This document shows positions 41,704 through 53,360 of a DNA stretch of 64,000 bases, piece after piece (position 1 is the stretch's first letter; every line of letters starts with the position of its first letter). This stretch comes from Trichobilharzia szidati (Eukaryota; Platyhelminthes; Trematoda; Strigeidida; Schistosomatidae). The stretch lies in NCBI GenBank assembly GCA_944472155.2, contig OX235275.1, forward strand, positions 52,221,228 to 52,285,227, given 5' to 3'. A model generated the notes under the pieces. It was not told the origin of the DNA. It saw nothing but the letters and a program-made list of their open reading frames with translations, and made no database searches. The translations under genes and the position numbers were made by a program.

Positions 41704-42478
41704 TTATTATTGTTTCCTTTAATTCCTAGAGGAACATAGGGCTTCAGCCGTGCGTCTCCATTGTCTTCGGTTCTCTGCTAGAGTCTTCACCTGGCTCCAA
41801 GTCTGCCCACACGTTTTCATCTCCTCTTCACATGACCTCCTTCAAGTCACCCTTGCATTGACGACCAACTCGCCGTTTCTCTTTCAAGTTCCACTCGAGG
41901 GCTTGTCTAGTGATGTCACTTGGTGGTTCCCTCAGAGTATGGCCAATCCACCTCCATTTCTTCCTGCCTATTTGTTTCACAATCGGTTCCTGCTGTGTTG
42001 GTTCGCTCCCAGAGATCTCTGTTGCTGATCTTTTCTGGCCGGCCATCTGATCTTGAGTATTGAGCGAAGACAGCTAGCTGTTATTGAAGGTCTGTAGTTT
42101 GCTTGAGATGCTCTTTATGACGCGCTGGCCAAGTCTCTGATCCGTATAGTAGCACTGACATCACATTGGAGTTCAGAATCTGGATCTTATTTTTGATGGT
42201 GAGTGCTGTTGACCTCCACACAGACTTGAGAGTAGTGAAGGCTTGTCTTGCTTTTCCGATTCTTGCTTTGATATCCTCGTCAGTTCAGCCTGTAGTTGAA
42301 ACGATGCTTCCCAGGTAGGTAAAAGAGGTTGTTTCCTTCAGGTTCCTTCCATTTATGCTGATCATTGTCTGTTGTTGTTGTTTTTGTCCAGGAATCTTCA
42401 TTACCTCTGTTTTCTCTTTGTTCACTTGAAGTCCTATCTTTGATGCTTCTTCTGCCAACTTGCTGCTTTTCGCTTGCA
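41704..42478 (-). pseudogene. RTE 3' half, minus strand, well preserved
   Basis: Minus-strand frames: KSSKLAEEASKIGLQVNKEKTEVMKIPGQKQQQQTMISINGRNLKETTSFTYLGSIVSTTG (42479-42285), SRIGKARQAFTTLKSVWRSTALTIKNKI, then EISGSEPTQQEPIVKQIGRKKWRWIGHTLREPPSDITRQALEWNLKEKRRVGRQCKGDLKEVM (42046-41828) and the CSSRN end near 41745 with a TAATAATAAA tail. 5' truncated just before the FADD motif. Confidence 0.9.
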
Positions 42479-42785
42479 AAATTGAAAAATTTGTTCGGCC
42501 TAGAATTTGGAAAACATTTTTTACTAATTATTCTTAGTATTTTTATATTTGACGTTCCGCAATTAAAATATGTATATACTTAATAATTGAGATGACAGGA
42601 AACAGGCAATTTATTAAATTAAAACAGGTTAGTGTCTTTAAAGCGACTGAATCTTTGACAAAATCATTTGAACCGCCTTTTTTCAGGATCCACTTATCCG
42701 TCCATTGATTATGTTGATATGTCTGAAGATAGTTAGAACAATAGCCGAAACCCATTTGCACAAGAGGTAGTTTTCATGACCCACC
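42479..42785. other. No recognisable gene
   Basis: A 72-codon minus ORF (42761-42543) without known motif. Confidence 0.4.
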
Positions 42786-42943
42786 GGTCCCGTTGATCAC
42801 CCGTTGATTTCTGAAAGCCTGCAACCAACTGGGGACATCATCACTCATGGAGGACGCAAGTATATCCAAGTGAAGAGTCCAAGATAAGACGACGCTGGCC
42901 TTCTGAATTCAACTGATAGCCATCATCAACCGAAAATCACATG
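42786..42943 (+). repeat. Degenerate Sm-alpha-like SINE
   Basis: GGACATCATCACTCATGGAGG, AGTATATCCAAGTGAAGAGTCC, AAGACGACGCTGGCC, ATAGCCATCATCAACCG correspond to the Sm-alpha order, but the ribozyme strands are destroyed. Confidence 0.6.
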
Positions 42944-45002
42944 CTAATTAGATGTTTCCATTATGGATAAAATTTTATTTTAATAAAGTCACATAGTGTT
43001 GTTATACAGTAATTTTTATTGATGACCACGTTTCGAGCACAATTTATTCCTGCTCATAATCATATCAAGGTATTACCCACACGAATTTCTTGCTTTATTT
43101 ATTGGTTAGAAATCTGAATAAAATCAGTATAATATAAAGTATATTCGGAAATAATATTAGTGCTATCAGCCAAATACAGTCAGATGGGAAATAAGATGTT
43201 TTACAGTAAAATAAATAAATATCTTCTTAGTACATTGTAATGTGGACTGAATACATTTTAACATTATTTATAATCTTCTGATTCGACTGGCAGTCATAAT
43301 ATTTCCCATATCTCTGGTATTTGCATTGAGTTATCCTAGTGATTGTGTGAGGTGCAGAGGCCATAAACCAGAATTCAGTAATCAATCTCTCTCTCCACCT
43401 ACCTATATTACTTTTTAGAATTTTAACCCTCTCCCACCCTATTGTGTGTGATTGTATGTCAATGCGTGCAGTGCAATTGCTAAGCTTGTTTCTAAATTAC
43501 TTATCTTCACAGGGTCAATCATTCTAACCTTAGCTAAACTCTTGTGTTCCGACAATATGACTACTCCCGATCTACTGGTTTGACCTATGTAGTTGACCTC
43601 ACTCACCGTCATTGCAAGGTATTTTGTATATTATTTTATTTTATTTTATTGGGTCAGCCAGCTATTTTAATCTACAGAGCTTATCCCTGAGTGTGTTTGT
43701 AGGTTTAAATGCCACTCTAATTCCTACTTTATTAAAAATCCCACGTAGCGTCTCAGATGTCCCCTCTTTATATAGTAAAGCTGTTACAGTTGCCTTATAT
43801 TCTCCCTTATTTATGTTATCATTACTAGTTTCACAATTATTTTTATTTGGCTTTTGACCCTTTTGATATTCTTAGTGAATTTTATAGGATAGTTATTCAA
43901 CACTAACACCTCTTCAGTCTATTTGATTTCATCATTTAGGTCTTTTCTTGTACTACTTAATGCCTATGCTCACTTTGTTATACACTTAATTAAGCCTGTC
44001 TGTACAGACGATGGATGAGATGAATTAAAGTCTAAATATCTATTAGCAGAATACGTTGGCTTTTTATGAATGTTAGTGTTCAGTATACCTTCTTCTGTTC
44101 GTTTTATTTTACAATCTAACATCATAGCTAATTCTCCTTGTTCATTTTCCGATTCAAAAATGAATTTTATTTCCCTAACTAGTGAGTTTATGTTTGTGTG
44201 TATGAAGAAGCCAGAGAGATATATGTTCTGTTTTTAACACTGTGAGTAAAAGTGTCATCCACATATATCTCCGCCATATTTTTGGAGTAGGATTAAATGT
44301 ATTAAGAGCAATATATTCCCAACTATCCATAAATATATCTGCTACGCTAGACAATATTGGTGATCCATCCCATTGCTACAGCTTCTGTTTGTCTATATAT
44401 TTTGCCTTGGAATTTAAATATAGTAGATGTGAGGCATAACTGAATTCCTAAAATAATTTTCTCAATGGGCAGCTTTGTCCTATGACTAAGTTCGGGAACA
44501 GAATTTAGTCCACATTTAAAAGGCCATACTGATTGGTATATTAGTGTAAAGACTAGTTATATCAAAACTAACCACTTTTTCATGATTCTGCAATTGAATG
44601 TTATTTAGTTTCCTTTTCATTTCAAATGAATTAGTTAGCCTATAATTCTAACAAGTTACTAATTTATTTTACTATAAAAACATCTTATTTCCTTTCCTAT
44701 CTTATCGTATTTTATTGATAACACTAATATTATTTGTGAGTGTACATTATCTTATATTGATTTTTATCCAAATGTCTAATCATCAATTTCACTCATGTAC
44801 ATAAATGAAGTAAAAAGTTGTGTAAGTAGTGCCTTGATATGATTATGAGCAGTATTAAATTGTGCTGGAAACGTGAACATCAATAAATATTACTGTATAA
44901 CAACACTGTGTGACTTTGTAAAAATAAACTTTTATCTATTATGGAATTATAATCTACCACAATGCCCAAGTTTTATTCTTATATCAATATTACTGATTAG
45001 AT
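42944..45002 (-). mobile_element. PLE-2 element with inverted terminal repeats and target duplication
   Basis: CTAATTAGAT (42944-42953) and CTGATTAGAT (44993-45002) flank it. The left end (42954-43260) and the right end (44660-44992) are inverted copies: TCCATTATGGATAAAATTTTA versus its complement, GTGTTGTTATACAGTAA, ACCACGTTTCGAGCAC. Between them lies a minus-strand body: reverse transcriptase motif B (IYRQTEAVAMG...ADIFMDSWEYIAL near 44400-44300), thumb and GIY-YIG (VNYIGQTSRSGVV near 43600-43540) and the C-terminus (43500-43340). Stops are frequent, and no open frame of length remains. Confidence 0.85.
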
Positions 45003-45044
45003 ACTTAAAAAACGTTGAATATATTTCTTTTATTTGCTGGAGGA

Positions 45045-45155
45045 TTTCATCATGAGCTGACATCAATTAGAGAACCACTGGAAAACCTGGAAACAGCTGT
45101 CCAGTACTCCCAGGTTTTCAAATGCTTCTCTAAATGATGTCAGCTCATGATGAAA
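45045..45155. repeat. SINE-B fold-back hairpin
   Basis: 45045-45090 is the reverse complement of 45110-45155 with about 4 mismatches in 46; the 19-base spacer is AAACAGCTGTCCAGTACTC, part of the SINE-B ribozyme stem III/I. Followed by the SINE-B end (CCAACCAATCAAACACAAGC). Confidence 0.9.
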
Positions 45156-45329
45156 CCCTCCAACCAATCAAACACAAGCGCTACAAAACCAATGCTTGAA
45201 TATATTTCCTTTTTTCAGTTATTCAGTGACTAAACCTGTACAATTGTGAGCATTTGACATGGTATGGTAGGCAGTTTGAGTTTCCAGTCACAAACAATGA
45301 AGACTAAGGCTATTAGTTTAATCAGCTTA

Positions 45330-48035
45330 AATTCAGACGACAAAACAGAGATTGGTAGCGACATCTCTACCACACCAACATCACTGACACTGAAAAGGCG
45401 CTTTCAACAGTGTTGAGCGCAAAGTAATTTGGATTTTATTTCAACACTATGGAGCTTATTACCGCAAATCTTTATCGACATCATTTAACAGCTATATGAC
45501 AATCCTACATGTAAAATAATCCGCAACGGAACACTGAACGAACCCAGTGAAGGGAATATCGAAGTAAGATACCGACGATAATCGTTACTGTAGTGGACTG
45601 AATTATGCAGAAGTCGGCGTGTGTGAGGAGTGAGAAGACGAGAATACCCCCTTATGGATAAGACTTTATTTTAATAAATCACACTGTGTTATTATACAGC
45701 AATATTTACTGATGACCACGTTTCAAGCACGAACTATTACTGCCCATAATTATATCAAGGCAATACTCACACAACTTTCTTGCTTCATTTATATACATGA
45801 GTGGAATCGACGATTAGACATTTGGAAAAAAATCAATATAGGATAATGTGCATTCAGAAATAATAATATGAGTGTTATTGATCGATTACAATCAGATGGA
45901 AATAAGACGAGTGTTTTTATAGTCAAAATAAGTAACTTGTTAGAATGTTGGGATGTGCTTGAATTGAAATAGAATTTTGAGATTATTTATTATCCTCCTC
46001 TGATTTGACTGACTGGTGGTGATAATATCTTCCATATTTCTGGTATTTGCATTGAGTCGTTTCTGTTGCATGTATTGGGTGTAGACGCGATGAACCAGGC
46101 AGGATTCAGTAATCAATCTCTCTCTATCCACCTACCTATATTACTTTTTAGAATTTTAACTCTATCCCACTACCCTATTGTATGGTTGTGCGTTAATACA
46201 TGCAGTGCTATGTAGTGCTGAGTTTTTCTCTAATCTTCGTGGAATCAATCATTCTTACCTTAGCTAAATTCTTATGTTCTGACAATCTGACTACTTCTGA
46301 CCTACTAGTTTGACTGGCCTATGTAGTTGACCTCACTCACAATCATTGCAAGTTATTTTTGTAAATTATATTATTTCGTTTAATTGGGTCCACCGGGTCT
46401 TTTAGCCTGCAGAGTTTATATCTGTGTGAGTTTTTTGGGTATGAATACCACCCTTATTCCTGCTAATCAGATTGTCGGAACATAAGAATTCAGCCAAGGT
46501 AAGAATGGTTGACCCCGAGAAGATAAGTAATTTAGAGAAAAACTCAGCAATTGCGCTGCATGCATTAACACACAATCACACAATAGAGTGGGAGAGGGTT
46601 AAGATTCTAAGACGTAATCCATGTATGTGGAGATAGAGAGAGATTGATTACTGAATCCTGCCTTCTTCATTGAGTCTACACCCAACACATGCAACAGAAG
46701 TGACTCAATGCAAATACCAGAAATATGGAAGATATTATTAGCACAAGTCAGTCAAATCAGAGGAGGATAATAAATAATCTCAAAATTCTATTTCAATTCA
46801 AGCACATCACAACATTCTAACATATTTCTTGTTTTGACTATGAAAACGCTCGTCTTATTTCCATCTGATTGTAATTGATCAGTAACACTCATATTATTAT
46901 TTCTGAGTGTACTTTATTTTATATTGATTTTATTCAAATATCCAGTCAATTTCTTCTCATGTATATAAATGAAGCAAGAAAGTTGTGTGAGTAGAGACTT
47001 GATATGATTATGAGCAGTAATAGTTTGTGCTCGAAACGTGGTCATCAGTAAATATTACTATACAACAACACTGTGATTTATCAAAATAAAATCTTATCCA
47101 TAATGGAGTTATACTCTACCATCAGTGCGTCCAAGTTTTATACTTATGTCAATAAAACGAAAATACGTTGTCTCGCCAATAAAACTCTACAAAATCTGGA
47201 CTTCACGCATGATTCATGTCTAATGTTACTAAAATTCGAAGACTTACATGCGAAAACAAGTAATTTGGCGGAAGAGACAGGCAGTGAAGACAGTACTTCA
47301 GGTGAATTTGGTGAAGATGGAGATAACCAACCAACAAATAACAATCACGAATTACTGTCAACAGAAAAAGAATTGAAAGCGGTCGTCTCCTTCACTTATC
47401 TGGCTAGACAGCATCATGTCAGCTGCATTAGGAACGGATTATTACGTCACAACCAGGACCGGAAAGACAAGGTAGACTTCCATCACTCTTAAATCAGTAT
47501 AGATATATACTACACTCAGCACACACACACACACAAGAAGATCTAAGTCGCCAACACCGATGTTAAGTCTGTCAGTGCTCCTATAATAATCAGAAAATTG
47601 ACGCGTGCATCAGGGAAAGCATTTCTAATGGGCCACTGCAGACTTCTATCAACAGCTGCCTTTGCTGACTCCATACTGAAAATCAGATGGCTAGCCAAGA
47701 AGAACTAGTAACAAGAACCCCTGGGAACAAGCAGCATACGAGAACCTATTGCTTAACAAATATGATGAGGAAAACGATGAGGTGGACTGGAAACACCCTG
47801 AGAAGACCTCTGAGCAATAGTACGCACCAGACAGGCCGTCGAGTTGCAACCGAAGGGGTAATAAGTAGTGGGCCATCCGAGGGTAGCGTGGAGGAAACCA
47901 TGTGATTTTTAGATGAAATCTTATGGGCAAACGTGTGGCCGGTTAAAGAGGACTGCAAAGGAAGGGAGAAAAATGGAGACATTCTCTTGAAGCCCTATGT
48001 CCCATTTGGAACCCAAAGGAAAAACAATTAATAGA
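45330..48035 (+). pseudogene. RTE copy split by a PLE-2 insertion
   Basis: 45340-45647: ITDTEKALSTVLSAK*FGFYFNTMELIT (motif A region) and NGTLNEPSEGNIEV, up to SEKTRI. After the insertion it resumes at 47167 with CLANKTLQNLDFTHDSCLMLLKFEDLHAKTSNLAEETGSEDSTS, LKAVVSFTYLA, the EPIAXQI block, MRKTMRWTGNTLRRPLSNSTHQT and the ALCPIWNPK end near 48020. The FADD motif has become FTHD. Old copy with many stops. Confidence 0.85.
45648..47156 (+). mobile_element. PLE-2 palindromic element inside RTE
   Basis: Flanked by ACGAGAATAC (45638-45647) and ACGAAAATAC (47157-47166). The left arm 45652-46286 is the reverse complement of 46468-47105 over its whole length, with moderate divergence, around a 180-bp centre. 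Both arms contain the terminal repeat (CACTGTG, CAGTAAATATTACT, ACGTGGTCATCAG). The plus arm encodes ...IRNLEKNSAIALHALTHNHTIEWERVKILR and ESCLLH*VYTQHMQQK, the PLE C-terminus; the minus arm the same text worn differently. Confidence 0.85.
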
Positions 48036-48369
48036 CAGAAGACCAGTAATTTAGCGAAGATTCTCTTTTCTGCGGCGAATTCATTTTCATAGCTGTACAA
48101 TCGCAAATATATATGGTTGTTTTGTATGTGTGTAAATTAAATTTGACAAACAAAAATACAATTAGTAGGTTCAGATGAATTGGATGTTGATAAAAGAGGG
48201 TAGTAACAAGAGCGATGAGTTGTCACAAACGATTGTTAAAGAGGAGTTGCGTAATAACGTGAATAGTTTGATGAAACAGTTGTGCTCACGGTGAATATGG
48301 AAACAAAAATAACACACGGAGTTACGTAAGAGTTTTAAGTAGTTAGAAAAAACAAGCAATCAAGCAAAC
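48036..48369. other. No recognisable gene
   Basis: AT-rich; may be 3' UTR of the PLE-F fragment to its right. Confidence 0.4.
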
Positions 48370-49000
48370 GTTAAGTCAGACCATGATAGTAGAAGTGGTT
48401 GAATAATTTTCTTTTGAATGCATAGTTTTGGTTCTTCTAACTGAATGACTAGAGCTTCTGCAATGAAAAGAAGACTGAAACGTATTGTCTCTGGCAGGTT
48501 GCTCTTCAATTTGTAGATCACTTTGAAGGAGGAGGCGTTTGTTGAGACGGAATGACCAGTGGTAATGAGATGTCTGATTATTGCACTCCTTATACGGCCA
48601 CAACTTCCTTTCTGCAGCCACGCTGGGTAGTGTTCTTCAACCCTTTTTGACAGGATGCGCATCGAACGACCGATTTACCTGGCTCAATAGCAGCAGGTGA
48701 ACTGATATTTACACATAGGAGTGGTCGGGTGTAGGATCTTGTCCTTTGAGCTTCTGTAGATCAACCGGCTACTGGAGAACACTACTCTCAGTGTTGCCGC
48801 AAAGAAAGTGGAAATTCCCCTCCTCGAGATGCCACTGAGTAGGTCACCTTTGAAGTCGAGGTTCATATAAAGTGTCTTTTTTGGCAAGGATGGCGTCTCT
48901 TGCTTTTGGATTTTCTGTTTGATGTTTTTTGTCTATGAATCTTCGTGGATAACCATTTTGTATGAAGGAAAAATAATTATAATCTACGTTTTGTGCATTT
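48370..49000 (-). pseudogene. PLE-F, thumb to C-terminus
   Basis: Minus strand: QNGYPRRFIDKKHQTENPKARDAILAKKDTLYMNLDFKGDLLSGISRRGISTFFAATLRVVFSSSRLIYRSSKDKILHPTTPMCKYQFTC (linker, GIY-YIG start), then RILSKRVEEHYPAWLQKGSCGRIRSAIIRHLITTGHSVSTNASSFKVIYKLKSNLPETIRFSLLFIAEALVIQLEEPKLCIQKKIIQPLLLSW in an open frame of 100 codons. A stop separates them within GIY-YIG. Confidence 0.85.
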
Positions 49001-49769
49001 AAATGACACTTTCACGATGTTGAAAAACTTCTCAGGAGCGCTACACAGCAACACACACTTCCGAAGATTAATTCTCTCTTCGATTATCAAGAAATACAAC
49101 AAATGCTAACCTTCAGTACGTGTAGCTATCTTCTGAAAGACCGATAAAGCATGAATACTAAGTCCTGCCGTCAGCGATTCTAAACATCCAGTTAAAATGA
49201 GTTTTTAGACTTCACCATCCATCTATCGATTTGTTAAGAGTATAACTAATAACATTTATCAAAAGCTAAAATTTAAATTCCCTCCTAAAATAAGCTTCTT
49301 ATGTTACCATACTCTAAATTTATTCACAAATTGATCGTAATTTTGGGATATGTAACAATTTGAGCATAAATCATGTTTGAATAGCATTCAACTGTTCCAT
49401 TTGCATCCTTTTATTTCAAGAACAGAGAAGAATATTTATATCAGGTTTAATTTTCAGCCTTATCAGACAAGGGAATGAATATATCTTGATGGGAAATTCT
49501 ATACTAGAATCACGAGGCAATGAATTGTCCTGATATTTACTCACTTGCCCAGATGTTCGATACACAACATTTCTTTAAAAAAGTAACAAAAATCCCGCGC
49601 GTGGAGGGTGAGGGAAGAGGGAAAAACAGCTGTACTATACTGTCTAACAAGGGCTAAGCACACACATAATTTTGAAAAAAAACAAATGCTAGAGCGTTAG
49701 TCAAATCTCACTGTTAATGTTTCAATATTTATGAGATTTAAGTGCGATTGCTATTTTGATTTTCACATT
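49001..49769. other. No recognisable gene
   Basis: AT-rich, no ORF above 60 codons and no shared repeat recognised. Confidence 0.45.
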
Positions 49770-50358
49770 TCTTTAATTATTATTATTATTGTTTCCTTTA
49801 ATTCCTAGAGGAACATAGGGCTTCAGCCATGCGTCTCCATTGCGTTCGGTTCTCTGCTAGAGTCTTCACCTGGCTCCAAGTCTGCTCACACGTTTTCAAC
49901 TCCTCTTCACATGACCTCCTCCATGTCACTCTTGCACTGACGACCGACTCGACGCCTCCCTTTCGGGTTCCACTCGAGGGATTGTCCAGTGATATCACTT
50001 GATGGTTTCCTCAGAATATGGTCAATCCATCTTTATTTCTTCCTGCCTATTTGTTTCACAATCGGTTTCTGGTTAGTTCGCTCCCAGAGATCCCTGTTGC
50101 TGACCTTTTCTGGCCATCTCATCTTGAGTGGTATTGAGTGAAGACAGATAGCTGTTGATGAAGGTCTGTAGTCTGTTTGAGGTGCTCTTTATGACACGTC
50201 AAGTCTCTGATCCGTATAGTAGCACTGACTGTCTTCACATTGTAGTTGAAAATCCGGATCTTATTTTTGATGCTGAGTGCTGTTGACCTCCACACAGACT
50301 TGAGAGTAGTGAAAGCTTGTCTTGCTTTTCCGATTCTTGCTTTGATATCCTCGTCAGT
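49770..50358 (-). pseudogene. RTE 3' end, minus strand, sister of 41704-42478
   Basis: Same wording as the 41704 copy (TTCCTTTAATTCCTAGAGGAACATAGGGC). Minus frame 49998-49798: DNPSSGTRKGGVESVVSARVTWRRSCEEELKTCEQTWSQVKTLAENRTQWRRMAEALCSSRN. It is truncated at the GKARQAFTTLKS block, where a plus-strand RTE copy follows. Confidence 0.9.
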
Positions 50359-50439
50359 TTATAATAATTTTCGGGTTAGATCTTTTCAAGAGAATTAGTT
50401 CTCAGGGAATTGACTGGCGTCAAGTCTGATCATAAATGG

Positions 50440-51560
50440 ATTGATGATGCTTTTTAGAGAACCACTGTAAAAGATATATATCACAATGCCACGTGTCAGC
50501 TGATCCACTGTGGGAAACCCAGTGAGGCATTCGAAGTGAATACAGGAGGAAGACAAGGCTGTCTGCATATTCTCACCAATGATATTGTTAATTGTGGTGG
50601 CCTGGATTATGCATCAGACTGTGAGGGGAAATAGAGGAAACAGAAATACCCTGGACCACCGATAATACGATTCTAGAAGATCTGGATTTCGTGTGCGGAT
50701 AATCTGTGCTTAATGTCACCCAAACTCGAAGACATACAGAAAAAAAGTAAAAAACTGGCTGAGGGAGCAGGCAGATAGTAAAGACAGGACTGCAGGTGGA
50801 CATAGAGAAGGTGGCAGTAGGTGATGGAGATAACCAACCATCAGCAACAACGACAACAAACAGCACCAGTCACTATCAACGGGAGAGATTTGACAGAGGT
50901 TACTTCTTGAATTCGCTTATCTGGATAGGAAGCACGGTCTCAACCACAGGCGGAACGGATAAAGATTTCAAGGCCAGTGAGTATCGGAAAGAGAGGTCAT
51001 GTCTTCATCAGCTTGAAACCAGTCTGGAAATCTTCTGCACTCAGCATACAGAACAACATTGGCATTTTCAACACTAATGTTAAGTCAGACAGTAAGTGCT
51101 TTTTATACGGGTCAGAAACTTGAACAGCGTGTCACGAAAAGGCTTTCCAACAAGTTACCGCAGACTTTTATCAACAGGTGCCTCATTGGCTGCCTCGATA
51201 CTGAAGACCAAATGATCAGCCGACCAGCAAGAAAGAATTAGTAACAAAAAACTCTGTCTGGTAACAAACCAATGGATGAGAGCCAATTGAGAAACAAATA
51301 TGTGTGAGTAAGTGGAGATGAGCTGATCGGGCATACGTTGAGGAGGCCGTCGAATGACATTTCGCTCATGGGATCTCAATAGGAAACGGTGAATTGGGAG
51401 TAATTTTGAGGGTGTTATGGGGTAGATTGTGTGAGGAGGAGATGCGAGATTATGAGCAATCATGGAGCTAGCCAGCTGAAGAGGGCAGCAGAAAACAGAA
51501 CAAAGTGGAGATGTGTTGTTGAAGCCCTATGCTCCACTCGGAACCAAAGGGAATGATATT
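50440..51560 (+). pseudogene. RTE, motif B to 3' end
   Basis: YHNATCQLIHCGKPSEAFEVNTGGRQGCLHILTND (motif B), IRNTLDHR*YDSRRSGFRVR (before FADD, frameshifted), MDIEKVAVGDGDNQPS, DRGYFL/FAYLDRKHGLNHRRNG, KSGLEIFCTQHTEQHWHF, MISRPARKN and the terminal GTTGTTGAAGCCCTATGCTCCACTCGGAACC. Heavily shifted. Confidence 0.8.
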
Positions 51561-51574
51561 AATAAGAGAAAGAA

Positions 51575-51905
51575 CAACTGAAAATCAGTAGGGAGTACTG
51601 AACAGCTGTTTCTTCCCAGTTTGGGACTCCTCGACATCACCCATTCACTGAAGTTCGAACCCATGACCTTCCAGTTACAAGGCAATACAGCAGACCATTT
51701 AGCCACTTGGACCTGACTCAGTGGCCTATGAGTTCTAACTTCTATCATTTCATGATTTTAGCGGGATTTTTTGTCCTCACTCCTAACAAGATGGAACCTG
51801 CTAATCACAAATTCTCACTAGAAATCCAGGCAACTTCGTCGTGAAGCCAGTCACTAGCGAGCATCGGAATAACTTTCAATGAGTTGCGCTGTAACGACTT
51901 GATTT
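51575..51905 (-). mobile_element. SINE-B with repeat L, minus strand
   Basis: 51905-51765 is repeat L, then TAGAAGTTAGAACTCATAGG, tRNA-like head with box B GGGTTCGAACTTC, GGAGTCCCAAACTGGGAAGAAACAGCTGTTCAGTACTCCCTAC (in parts). The ribozyme has lost GATGA, but the GTCCC/GGGA stem II and GAAACAGCTGTT remain. Confidence 0.8.
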
Positions 51906-52305
51906 TTTCGGGTATACTTAGACTGAGGGATATAGGATTAGTGCAATTCTAAAGATGTCGCCTTATGAAGAAATTTAACTGGAAACAGTTGATGTCACTT
52001 TGATCTCTCACTAGATGGCAACTAGTGTCATATGGCGGACTAAATTCTGTCAGTCAGGTTTGCAACGTGGTCTTGTGCTGACTTAACATAGTAGTGCTTC
52101 ATGAACTGATATTAGATGAGTAGAGAAAATAGGGAGGAAGCCCTGACCGACGTAGGTTCTTTTTTTGCCTTGTTGGCACTCGTTAGCAAAGCGTATCTGC
52201 AGTTACCCAGCCTGATGACAACCGCACTACCAAACGTGAATGATAGAATTATGTCTTAATCAACACCAAAGACTGGACGCATGACATTAGTCACACTGCA
52301 TAGTG
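51906..52305. other. No recognisable gene
   Basis: No long ORF or shared repeat recognised. Confidence 0.4.
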
Positions 52306-52510
52306 ACCAATGATTGTCTCCATTACTGTCCTTCAGGAGGTCAGTTGCGAACCCTAATTGCCCAGTATTACCGTTTCTGAATGAGGCACTAAGTCAGTCT
52401 CACAGAAGACATAAGTTCCTTGAACACTGCAGACAATCACGAAGCCTTGGTCAGACGGGGTTCCTTGTCGATTGCCCCCAACTTTCTGGTGCCAGCTTAT
52501 ATCATTTAAG
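52306..52510 (+). repeat. SINE-A, degenerate
   Basis: CTTCAGGAGGTCAGTTGCGAACCCTAATTGCCCAG, GAGGCACTAAGTCAGTCTCACAGAAGACATAAGTTCC, GAAGCCTTGGTCAGACGGGG and TCGATTGCCCCCAACTTTCTGG follow the SINE-A order. Box B and ribozyme are lost. Confidence 0.65.
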
Positions 52511-53360
52511 TAGTTAGTTCAGGTCGAAGAAAAAACCAAAGAGAAATAAACCTCGAAGTCTTATAAAAAGAGATAGTTGAGTTCCACAAGAGACAACATT
52601 TCGGCAAAAATTAAACACTAGCGATCAAAGCCAATGACCAACTAAAATCCTGAACTTCAAGAAGCAGTCAGAATGAAAGGAAGTCATGAAGGGTCATTTC
52701 AAATCAAATCACACCTGTTTTTATTGATCTGCTGAGTGAGTTTCATGAAGACTGTGTCAATAAAGAATTTATTGACGTCCTTAAAACTTGTGCAAGTGTG
52801 TGTGGGACAGTATGTGAATATGACAATGCAACCTTGTAACAGAGAAGCATCAGTATAGCTGAGCGTCTGTAGTAATGTTTATCTTCATATAGCATGAATT
52901 GAGCAATTCATTTTTTTAAGAGGAAACCCATTTTTGAGGTTAGGTACAATATTTTCTTTATCCCCTGGAACTTTCCTTCGTAAAGCTAAACTACCTTTGT
53001 CACGTGTCTTACGGCTTATATACTGTTAAATTCCACAAAGATCTTTAAAAGCGACAGCAGCGGAAACAAAAAACAGCCTGGTCTCTACAATACCAGGATA
53101 TTGGTAGTGCAAACGAGTTGCACTATGGAAATTACAGAGGATTACTGCTTGTCTAGGAGGATTATGATGTTTGGATTATATTCAACACCGTGTTAACCAC
53201 TCCTTCAGTCAAAGGCAACCACGATTATACGACATTTTTGCATTTAAATTGTGATTGGTTGTTATAAGTCATAATTTAACTTCACCAATTTGTAGATGAT
53301 TAACGATTTTTATCAGGGAGGCACAGTATTCTTACTGCTTAAAGAACTTTGACTCAAAAA
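52511..53360. other. No recognisable gene
   Basis: AT-rich unique-looking sequence without ORF above 60 codons. Confidence 0.45.
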
